NCBI GenBank assembly: GCA_963724665.1
Contig: CAVRVH010000005.1
Location: 1 to 64,000 of the forward strand
Length of the DNA stretch: 64,000 bases
Direction of reading: 5' to 3'
DNA from: DASUPK01 sp963724665
Lineage (GTDB): Bacteria; Actinomycetota; Thermoleophilia; Solirubrobacterales; 70-9
Part shown: piece after piece, positions 57,871-64,000 of the stretch
Position numbering within the stretch: the stretch's first letter is position 1
How the letters are laid out: each line of letters starts with the position of its first letter
Position numbers and translations under genes: made by a program
Notes under the pieces: generated by a model
Told to the model about the DNA's origin: nothing
Database searches by the model: none
The model's input: only the letters and a program-made list of their open reading frames with translations

Positions 57871-59874
57871 TCAGGATGGCAGGCGGGAGGCGAGCTCCGT
57901 GAAGTAGTCGAGCGCGGCCGGGTTCGCCAGCGAGTCGCGGCTCGCCGCCTTCTCGGGCCGTTCGCCCATCAGGATGCGCTTCACGGGGACCTCGAGGACC
58001 TTGCCGCTCAGCGTCCGCGGGACCTCGGCGATCTGGAAGATCTCGTTGGGGACGTGGCGAGGTGAGCACTGCTCCCGGATGCGGCGCTTGATCTCGCCGA
58101 CCGACTCGTCACCAAGAGCGACGCCCTCGCGCAGGACGACGAAGAGGGGCATCCATCCCTCGGTGCCCGGCCTCGGGATGTCGACCACGAGAGAGTCCAG
58201 GACATCCGGCACATCGGCGACGGCGCGGTAGATCTCCGCCGTCCCCATGCGAATGCCGCCGCGGTTGATGGTTGAGTCGGAGCGGCCGTAGATGATCGCG
58301 GTGCCGCGCGAGGTGATCTCTATCCAGTCGCCGTGGCGCCAGATGCCCGGGTACATCTCGAAGTAGCTGGCTCGGTAGCGCGAGCCATCCTCGTCGCCCC
58401 AGAAGAAGACCGGCATCGAGGGCATCGGCTCGGTGATGACCAGCTCGCCGACCTCGTCGACGACGGAGTTGCCGTCCTCGTCGAAGGCCTCGACCTTCGC
58501 TCCGAGGGCGCGGCCCTGGAGCTCGCCCTTGTACACCGGCAGGATCGGGACGCCGCCTACGAACGCGGTGCAGAGATCGGTCCCGCCGCTGGTCGAGAAG
58601 AGCCAGGTGTCGTTGCCGAGGTGCTCGTAGATCCAGTCGAAGCCCTCGGGGGACAGGGGGGAGCCCGTGGAGCCGACCGAGCGCAGGCGGGAGAGCTCGC
58701 GTCCCTCCTCGGGCCGGACGCCGTCCTTCATGCAGGCGGCGATGTAGGCGGCGCTCGTGCCGAAGCAGGTCTCGCCTGTTCGTTCCGCCAGATCCCAGAG
58801 GACACCCATGTCCGGGTAGGCGGGGTTGCCGTCGTAGAGGACGATCGAGGCGTCCGTGAGCAGGACGCCGATCAGGAAGTTCCACATCATCCAGCCCGTC
58901 GTCGTGAACCAGAAGAGGCGGTCGCCGGGCAGGGCATCCAGGTGGAGGTAGCCCTTCTTGAGTTGCTCCATGAGGATCCCGCCGTGTCCCTGGACGATCG
59001 CCTTGGGCAGGCCGGTTGTCCCCGACGAGTAGAGGACCCAGAGCGGGTGGTCGAAGGGGACTCGCTCGAAGCGGAGCTCTGCGCCCGAGCCGAGGTCGGC
59101 GAGCTGGCCCCAGGTCATGGGCGGCGCGACCTTCGGACGCTCCTCGAGCGTTGCGAGCTCCGGGGCGGCGCTCAGGTACGGGACGACGATCACCCGCTCG
59201 AGGCTCGGGATCTGTGCGGCCACGTCGGCCACGACCTCCATGCGGTCGAAGTCCTTGCCGCCGTAGCGGTAGCCGTCGACGGTGAACATCACCTTCGGCT
59301 CGATCTGGGCGAATCGGTCGACGATGCTCCCGGGTCCGAAGTCCGGCGAGCAGCTCGACCAGACGGCGCCGAGGCTGGCGGTGGCCAGGAAGGCGATCAG
59401 GGCCTCCGGGCCGTTCGGCAGGTAGGCGACGACACGGTCGCCCTTCGACACACCGAGTGCCTGCAGGCCCTCGCGCACCGCCGCGACCTGTTCGCGGAGC
59501 TCCCCCCAGCGGAGCTCCGAGAGCTCCCGCAGCTCGGACGCGTAGACGACGGCGACCGCGTGCTTGTCCTTGCCCCGGAAGATGTGCTCGGCGTAGTTCA
59601 GGTTGGCGCCCTCGAACCAGCGGGCGCCGGGCATCACGCGCTCGCGCAAGACCTCCTCGTAGGGCCCGTCTGAGATGACATCGCAGTACTCCCAGAGCGA
59701 GCCCCAGAACTCCTCGATCTCGGTGACCGACCAGCGCCAGAGGGCGTGGTAGTCCTCGAAGTGGAGGTCGCGGTTCTCCGCCAGCCACCGGATGTAGCGG
59801 GTGAGCTGGGAGCGCTCGACCATCTCGGGCGTGGGCGCCCAGAGGATCTCGGCCTCGACGGTCCTCTCCTCCAC
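57871..59874 (-). CDS. Acetoacetate-CoA ligase
   Basis: The 667-residue ANL-superfamily enzyme makes acetoacetyl-CoA from acetoacetate, ATP and CoA. It has the acetoacetyl-CoA synthetase N-terminus (EILWAPTPEMVERSQLTRYIRWL), AMP motif YSSGTTGLPKAIVQGHGG near residue 283, STSGGTDLCTAFVGG and catalytic Lys in RTLSGKVLEVPVKRIL. It begins with GTG. It would recover acetoacetate, for example from HMG-CoA lyase, and could feed C4 intermediates to Ccr. Confidence 0.93.
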   Translation of the reverse strand: MEERTVEAEILWAPTPEMVERSQLTRYIRWLAENRDLHFEDYHALWRWSVTEIEEFWGSLWEYCDVISDGPYEEVLRERVMPGARWFEGANLNYAEHIFRGKDKHAVAVVYASELRELSELRWGELREQVAAVREGLQALGVSKGDRVVAYLPNGPEALIAFLATASLGAVWSSCSPDFGPGSIVDRFAQIEPKVMFTVDGYRYGGKDFDRMEVVADVAAQIPSLERVIVVPYLSAAPELATLEERPKVAPPMTWGQLADLGSGAELRFERVPFDHPLWVLYSSGTTGLPKAIVQGHGGILMEQLKKGYLHLDALPGDRLFWFTTTGWMMWNFLIGVLLTDASIVLYDGNPAYPDMGVLWDLAERTGETCFGTSAAYIAACMKDGVRPEEGRELSRLRSVGSTGSPLSPEGFDWIYEHLGNDTWLFSTSGGTDLCTAFVGGVPILPVYKGELQGRALGAKVEAFDEDGNSVVDEVGELVITEPMPSMPVFFWGDEDGSRYRASYFEMYPGIWRHGDWIEITSRGTAIIYGRSDSTINRGGIRMGTAEIYRAVADVPDVLDSLVVDIPRPGTEGWMPLFVVLREGVALGDESVGEIKRRIREQCSPRHVPNEIFQIAEVPRTLSGKVLEVPVKRILMGERPEKAASRDSLANPAALDYFTELASRLPS

Positions 59875-59884
59875 GGCCCGATCT

Positions 59885-61135
59885 TTACACGCGCTCGGCG
59901 GCGGCAGGCGGCTGGGAGGCGGCGGGGGCGCCGGCGGCCCGGCCGGCGTCGCGGTCGATCAGGCGGGCGAGAGAGACGAGGAAGTCGGTGGCGCGGGTGA
60001 GGGCCTCGGCGTCCACGCGCTCGGGTGTGTCGTCGTGCGTGTGGTACCAGGGCGCGAGGTTGCCGTCCGGATCGGTCGTACGGAGGGTGATCGCGCGCAT
60101 GCGGCGGACGCGGGCGGGCATCGCGTCGTCGAGCAACGGGTGGCGGATCGGCCGCGCGCCCTCCGGACCGGCGCCGCCGGATTCGCCGAGTGCCGCGCAC
60201 AGCTCGATCAGCTGCGGGTCGTGCGGGAGGCTGATCACGGGGCCCTGGCTGATCTCGTAGGCGACCTGCCCGGAGGAGACGGAGTCGACGTTGACGAAGG
60301 CGCTGGTCGCCCGGTCGAACTCCTTGCGCCGTGAGCGGACGAAAGCGCGGCTGCCCTCGCAGAAGGATTCCTCGGAGCCGGCCAGCACGATCCAGACGTC
60401 GAGATTGTCGGGCGGGTTGGCAGTCAGGTCGTCCGCAGCCGAGAGGACGGCAGCCACTCCCGAGGCGTTGTCATAGGCGCCGGGGACGATGTCGGAGAGG
60501 GCGATGTCGATCAGCAGGAACCCGGCGACGATCAGGACGATGGTGGGGATGGCCTGGAGGGCGTTGAGCCAGGTCGCGTCGAGGCCGGCCATGCGCGCGC
60601 CCAGGATGGGGAGCAGGGGAGCGAGCCCGAGCCAGAAGAAGAGGCGGAACGGGCCGAGCCCGACGCGGGTGCGCTCAGGCAGACGCCGTATCCGCTTCGA
60701 CGCCTTGGAGAAGATGTAGCCGGTGCGGGCGGCGTCGTAGTGGGCCATCAGGATCAGGCGGGCCGGTGCGTCGGGGCGGTTGCCGGGCGAGATCACGTTC
60801 TGCGACGTGCGTCGAAACAGCAGCGACCGGACCAGGTAGAGGCGTGTGTTCAGGTCGAGGTAGGTCGAGGCGGCGGCGAACAGAACCAGGGCGAACCCGA
60901 CAGCTGGCTGGACGGTGGCAACGATGCTGCCGGCGACCCCCAGCGCAGCGTGGATCAGGAAGACCAGCGCATACTCGGGGTGCGCGAAGAAGGGCTCGAT
61001 CTCGACCCGGCGCCCGATGCTTCGAAGCCGGCCGGCGAGCATGTCGGCCGCGCGCCGCTCGGCGTCGGTCCCGGGCCCCCGCCCCTCGAAGGAGCAGAGG
61101 TCGCGAATAACGTCAATGCGTTCCGCGGAATCCAC
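59885..61135 (-). CDS. Membrane-embedded M28-family metallopeptidase
   Basis: The 416-residue protein has M28 zinc ligands (LMAHYDAART, PGAYDNASGVAAVLSAA, GSEESFCEG and a C-terminal HTHDDT). Three or four hydrophobic helices are inserted (YALVFLIHAALGVAGSIVAT, LFFWLGLAPLLPILG, AIPTIVLIVAGFLLIDIAL). It may be an aminopeptidase acting at the membrane. GTG start. It lies 10 bp upstream of the acetoacetate-CoA ligase on the same strand. Confidence 0.88.
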   Translation of the reverse strand: MDSAERIDVIRDLCSFEGRGPGTDAERRAADMLAGRLRSIGRRVEIEPFFAHPEYALVFLIHAALGVAGSIVATVQPAVGFALVLFAAASTYLDLNTRLYLVRSLLFRRTSQNVISPGNRPDAPARLILMAHYDAARTGYIFSKASKRIRRLPERTRVGLGPFRLFFWLGLAPLLPILGARMAGLDATWLNALQAIPTIVLIVAGFLLIDIALSDIVPGAYDNASGVAAVLSAADDLTANPPDNLDVWIVLAGSEESFCEGSRAFVRSRRKEFDRATSAFVNVDSVSSGQVAYEISQGPVISLPHDPQLIELCAALGESGGAGPEGARPIRHPLLDDAMPARVRRMRAITLRTTDPDGNLAPWYHTHDDTPERVDAEALTRATDFLVSLARLIDRDAGRAAGAPAASQPPAAAERV

Positions 61136-61178
61136 GGCGGCGATTATCGCGGGATACCGGCACTATCGTTCTGCTTCT

Positions 61179-61264
61179 GCCGGAGTGCCGCAACTGGTTG
61201 ACGGGGCGGCCTCAAAAGCCGCTGTCCCTTTGGGGACATGTGGGTTCGAATCCCACCTCCGGCA
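61179..61264 (+). tRNA. tRNA-Leu (CAA)
   Basis: Acceptor arms GCCGGAG and CTCCGGC pair perfectly. The anticodon stem GCGGC/GCCGC holds a 7-nt loop CTCAAAA with anticodon CAA. A long class II variable arm (TGTCCC-TTT-GGGGACA) and GTGGG-TTCGAAT-CCCAC T-arm follow. CCA is not encoded. A LAGLIDADG-type gene ends 2 bp after it on the other strand. Confidence 0.95.
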
Positions 61265-61266
61265 CC

Positions 61267-62040
61267 TCACTTCTTCGGACCGACGAACTCGTCCATCGTG
61301 GCGATCGACTCCCGACGCGCGACCGAGATGTCGGTTGCAGTCATGACGCGCCACTCGACGCCGACTCGGTCGCAGGCATCGCAGAAGATCTTGCGGATGT
61401 CATCCGATCGATTCGAGAAGAGGTAGCGCGGATACACATACGTTTTCTTCGGATGCCTGATCGTGTTCACCGAGTGGCACCCGTCCGAGTGGATGAGTCC
61501 GCGAAGCAATCGGTGAGGCTCAGCGCCGACGATCTTGCGCTGCCATTCAACGAGCTCGATCTTCCGCTCATGCTTCTTCCCTGGCCCATGCTGAGGGAAC
61601 AGGCATGGCCAGGCGCGAGAGTAGGAGCTGACCTCGACGCTGTTCTGGTGTTTGTGTGGAAGCACGCCCACCGTGCTCGCCGGAAGGACTCTCGCCATCG
61701 CCTCGGCGCACTCGTCAATGATGCGCGGGTAGCGCGTATCCAGCGTGATGCGCAACCGGAAGACCTGGCGACGATGCGAGGAGATGCATCCATCTCCGAG
61801 GTAGAGACCCAGCAGGTAGGCGTAGTCCGGACCGGGGAGCAGTTCGAAGTCGTGCCGCGAGTGTCCACACTTCTCGCAGCTGGATGCTGCGGCGAGTCGC
61901 GCGCGCCCTCGAGGCACCAGGCCCCGCCTCCAATCCCGAACCGTTCCGCGGGGGATTCCCGTCAGCCTGGAGACCTCGCAGTCATTTAGTCCACCCTCGA
62001 TAAGTAGTAAGACCTCGCGAACTTCCTCAACGGCCCGCAT
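61267..62040 (-). CDS. LAGLIDADG homing-endonuclease-like protein with HTH and zinc ribbon
   Basis: The 257-residue protein starts with a helix-turn-helix (NDCEVSRLTGIPRGTVRDWRRG, 19-40), a CxxC segment (SCEKCGHSRHDF) and two LAGLIDADG-like motifs: LLGLYLGDG at 76-84 and LLRGLIHSDG around 177-186, each with the acidic metal ligand. Such proteins occur as single genes in actinobacteria; some cut DNA, others may be regulators. No intron or intein surrounds it. Its stop is 2 bp from the tRNA-Leu 3' end. Confidence 0.8.
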   Translation of the reverse strand: MRAVEEVREVLLLIEGGLNDCEVSRLTGIPRGTVRDWRRGLVPRGRARLAAASSCEKCGHSRHDFELLPGPDYAYLLGLYLGDGCISSHRRQVFRLRITLDTRYPRIIDECAEAMARVLPASTVGVLPHKHQNSVEVSSYSRAWPCLFPQHGPGKKHERKIELVEWQRKIVGAEPHRLLRGLIHSDGCHSVNTIRHPKKTYVYPRYLFSNRSDDIRKIFCDACDRVGVEWRVMTATDISVARRESIATMDEFVGPKK

Positions 62041-62170
62041 GACTTCAGAGTTGCTTCAGGAGCGGTCGCCGGCGACGATCTCCACGCATGGCTACCTGCC
62101 GCCGGGACTCACTTGTCACACATTTGGCACATCTTCGGTGTCGGCCCCCGCGTCATGCGACGCTTCAACC

Positions 62171-62848
62171 ATGTGCGGGCGGTACACGCTCACCGATCCG
62201 GATCCGCGTTTGCTGCGGTTTCGGTTCGGACTGACCGAGGAGGCCAAGATCGACCAGGCGCCTCGATACAACGTCGCGCCCACCGATCCGGTGCTGGCGG
62301 TCAGGCTCAATGCGGATGGTGAGCGCGAGCCCGGCGTGCTGCGCTGGGGGCTGATTCCGAACTTCGCCAATCCAGATTCATTCGACCGTCTCCTGATCAA
62401 CGCCCGGGCCGAGACGGTGGCCGAGGCCTCCGTCTTCCGCGACGCCTTCAAGGCACATCGCTGCCTGATCGTCGCCGATGGGTTCTACGAGTGGAGGGCC
62501 GAGGAGACGGGCAAGAAGCCGGTCTGGATCACGCGGCCGTCCAAGGAGCCGTTCGCCTTCGCGGGGCTCTGGGCCGAGGCGCGCCGCTCAGACGGTTCCT
62601 CGGTGCATTCGTGCACGATCGTCACCTGCGAACCCGGAGAGGTGGTCGCGCCGATCCATGACCGGATGCCGGTGATCCTCGCCCAAGATGACGAGGCGGC
62701 CTGGCTCGATCCGGAGAGCGGGGAGGACGAACTTCAGGCGCTGCTTGCCCCGACTGACGATTTGACCGTCACGGAGGTCTCGGACGCCGTCAACGACGTC
62801 CGCCAAGACGGGCCGGCGCTGATCGAGCCGCCGCTCAGGCTTTTTTAG
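62171..62848 (+). CDS. SRAP-domain DNA-protein crosslink repair protein (YedK/HMCES-type)
   Basis: The 225-residue protein begins MCGRYTL, so Cys2 becomes the catalytic N-terminus after Met removal. YNVAPTDPVLAVR, WGLIPNFA, NARAETV, GFYEWR and IHDRMPVIL complete the SRAP site (Asn, Glu and His). Such proteins shield abasic sites in single-stranded DNA by a thiazolidine crosslink. The start is dictated by the MCGR motif. It overlaps the convergent membrane gene by 14 bp. Confidence 0.95.
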   Translation: MCGRYTLTDPDPRLLRFRFGLTEEAKIDQAPRYNVAPTDPVLAVRLNADGEREPGVLRWGLIPNFANPDSFDRLLINARAETVAEASVFRDAFKAHRCLIVADGFYEWRAEETGKKPVWITRPSKEPFAFAGLWAEARRSDGSSVHSCTIVTCEPGEVVAPIHDRMPVILAQDDEAAWLDPESGEDELQALLAPTDDLTVTEVSDAVNDVRQDGPALIEPPLRLF

Positions 62849-63476
62849 GCCTGCGGGTCGCCGCGGTTCGGCGGGAGGCCGCCCGGCTCTTGCTCGTGCC
62901 GGTTGTCTTGCGGCCTGTGGCGCGGCTCCCGGACGTGCTCCGCTTCGAGGCGGTGCGGCCGGAGCCCCCCTTATCGGGCTTATCGGCCGGAGGAACGACC
63001 GGCGGCAGCTCGTCGCCGATAGGTCGCTCCTCCTCCACATGCCACTCCTGGTTGAAGGCGACCATCGCGACCGCGATCAGGACCACCTGCACCGGCACCA
63101 GCACGAGGCAGAGCAATCCCAGCAGGTCATCTGGAAGGGCCGGGCCGCTGAGACCGGGCTTGGCCCGGTCGAACCAGGCTGGCGCGGCGATCCCGGCGAA
63201 GATGGCGAGGATGATCGCCAGCGCCGAGATCACCGGGAGCGACCCTCGATTCCAGCGGGCCACGAGGAACGCGAAGAGCACGTAGAGCGCGACGTAGAGG
63301 AGAGCGAAGATCTTTCCACCCTCCAGCCGCGTCCATCCACCGACGGTTATCACCAGCGCGAGTCCGGCTGAGAGGAGCAGCAAGAACACGACCAGGACCC
63401 GAGCGCTGTTCGCCTCGGGTTTCTCCCTGTTCGGTCGCCAGAGCTCGTATCCGGGACGGATCGACCCCGCTTCCAT
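62835..63476 (-). CDS. Membrane protein with basic C-terminal tail
   Basis: A 213-residue protein with about four helices (VLVVFLLLLSAGLALVITVGG, IFALLYVALYVLFAFLVARW, LPVISALAIILAIFAGIAAP, LLGLLCLVLVPVQVVLIAVAMVAF), followed by a cytoplasmic tail of about 60 residues rich in Lys/Arg/Ser/Thr (KRSTSGSRATGRKTTGTSKSRAASRR). The tail could bind nucleic acid or acidic lipids. The function is not recognised. Confidence 0.7.
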   Translation of the reverse strand: MEAGSIRPGYELWRPNREKPEANSARVLVVFLLLLSAGLALVITVGGWTRLEGGKIFALLYVALYVLFAFLVARWNRGSLPVISALAIILAIFAGIAAPAWFDRAKPGLSGPALPDDLLGLLCLVLVPVQVVLIAVAMVAFNQEWHVEEERPIGDELPPVVPPADKPDKGGSGRTASKRSTSGSRATGRKTTGTSKSRAASRRTAATRRPKKA

Positions 63477-63536
63477 GGCGAGCAAGTCTATGGACTCGGC
63501 TGGATGCGCGCTACACCCAAAGCTGTGAAAGGGCTA

Positions 63537-63620
63537 TGCGGGCGGAGGGACTCGAACCCCCACGCTCTCTCGAGCACTGGCACCTAAAGCCAGCGTGTCT
63601 TCCAATTCCACCACGCCCGC
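63537..63620 (-). tRNA. tRNA-Leu (UAG)
   Basis: On the minus strand the acceptor is GCGGGCG with CGCCCGC. The anticodon stem CTGGC/GCCAG holds the loop TTTAGGT (anticodon TAG). The class II variable arm is TGCTCGAGAGAGCGT, and the T-arm is GGGGG-TTCGAGT-CCCTC. CCA is not encoded. Confidence 0.95.
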
Positions 63621-63776
63621 AGGGCACCGATTCTAGTTTCGGAGTGTTGGCTAGTACGGATGCGCGACGCGGAGCGCCTTGGAAGAATGCGCCTTCCTTC
63701 CCGCAGGGTGTGTCGACTCGAGGAGGTCTGGATGACCTGGACAACTTCAGCTGCCAATCCCCGGCCCTGTCCGTAG

Positions 63777-64000
63777 ATGGCCGCGTTGTTCCTACCTGCG
63801 GTACAAGGCTATGGGGGACCTGCGACCCAGGACAGGCCGATCTCGGTGTACCTGGTCGACGACATCCCTGAGCTGCGCGAGCTGGTCAGGTACGGCATGG
63901 AGGAGGATCCCGGCTTCGAGGTCGTGGGGGAGGCGGGCGACGGAAAGAGCGCGATCGAGGGGATTGCGAAGACGCGACCCGCTGCCGTTCTGCTCGACCT
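63777..64000 (+). CDS. Response regulator receiver domain (truncated by window edge)
   Basis: An open frame runs off the right end. From ISVYLVDDIPELRELVRYGMEEDPGFEVVGEAGDGKSAIEGI it reaches VLLDL, where the last Asp would accept phosphate. This is a NarL-type receiver start. ATG 63777 is the longest start, while GTG 63846 would begin closer to the domain. The output domain lies outside the window. Confidence 0.75.
   Translation, partial: MAALFLPAVQGYGGPATQDRPISVYLVDDIPELRELVRYGMEEDPGFEVVGEAGDGKSAIEGIAKTRPAAVLLD

Noticed and set aside
63621..63776. Coding sequence between tRNA-Leu and the last gene
   Set aside because: Short frames only, with no start or motif support; I see nothing definite in this stretch.

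Overview
This 64 kb window is high-GC, densely packed bacterial chromosome with frequent GTG starts and stop/start overlaps. I see no plasmid, prophage, transposase or CRISPR array. The gene content suggests an actinobacterium: coenzyme F420 biosynthesis (fbiC plus cofD, cofC and cofE), a DivIVA coiled-coil protein, GTP-type PEP carboxykinase, an NRAMP transporter paired with a DtxR regulator, and an ethylmalonyl-CoA gene set resembling the Streptomyces one. Several secreted proteins end in Lys/Cys-rich tails and there are small RTX-like exported proteins, which makes a deep-branching group such as Thermoleophilia/Solirubrobacterales plausible. That placement is inference.

Layout. 0-5.4 kb: a LuxR-type response regulator, a secreted beta-helix protein, and a leftward succinyl-CoA-synthetase-like operon (sucC, sucD, ferredoxin-like protein, HD-domain protein). 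Reading frames here are broken by clustered one-base indels. 5.4-14.5 kb: an MFS exporter divergent from an ArsR repressor with twin operators, YccF, a universal stress protein, PEP carboxykinase, an RTX-like protein, TrpB2 and a secreted Asp-box protein. 14.5-31.7 kb: five core enzymes of the ethylmalonyl-CoA pathway, mcl, mcd, mch, ecm and ccr, dispersed among regulators, secreted proteins, ClpS, two SDR/SCP2-type genes and a diguanylate cyclase. 31.7-41.6 kb: a coiled-coil nuclease-like protein, YgfZ, DtxR-NRAMP, a GGDEF-EAL-GAF protein, an orphan substrate-binding lipoprotein and an aquaporin-family channel. 41.6-49.4 kb: the F420 genes, with an alcohol dehydrogenase and a cupin between. 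49.4-61.1 kb: acyl-CoA and ketone-body metabolism (SDR, hotdog thioesterase, HMG-CoA lyase, 3-hydroxybutyryl-CoA dehydrogenase, acyl-CoA carboxylase beta subunit, acetoacetate-CoA ligase), a sulfatase, DivIVA, a desaturase and an M28 peptidase. 61.1-64 kb: two tRNA-Leu genes flanking a LAGLIDADG protein, an SRAP protein and a membrane protein, then a truncated response regulator.

How it fits together. Acetoacetate-CoA ligase and 3-hydroxybutyryl-CoA dehydrogenase act at the C4-CoA level. Ccr, Ecm, Mcd, Mch and Mcl would take crotonyl-CoA through ethylmalonyl-, methylsuccinyl- and mesaconyl-CoA to beta-methylmalyl-CoA, which is cleaved to glyoxylate and propionyl-CoA. An acyl-CoA carboxylase, the SucCD-like ligase and PEP carboxykinase would link the products to the TCA cycle and gluconeogenesis. 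The crotonase, thiolase, epimerase and biotin carboxylase needed to complete this are not in the window.

The most unusual signal is a repeat of about 101 bp with three copies, each exactly at the junction of two convergent genes. It begins with the stop codon of one gene and extends into, or up to the stop of, the opposing gene. In one copy it encodes about the last 33 residues of a fatty acid desaturase. I do not recognise this element.
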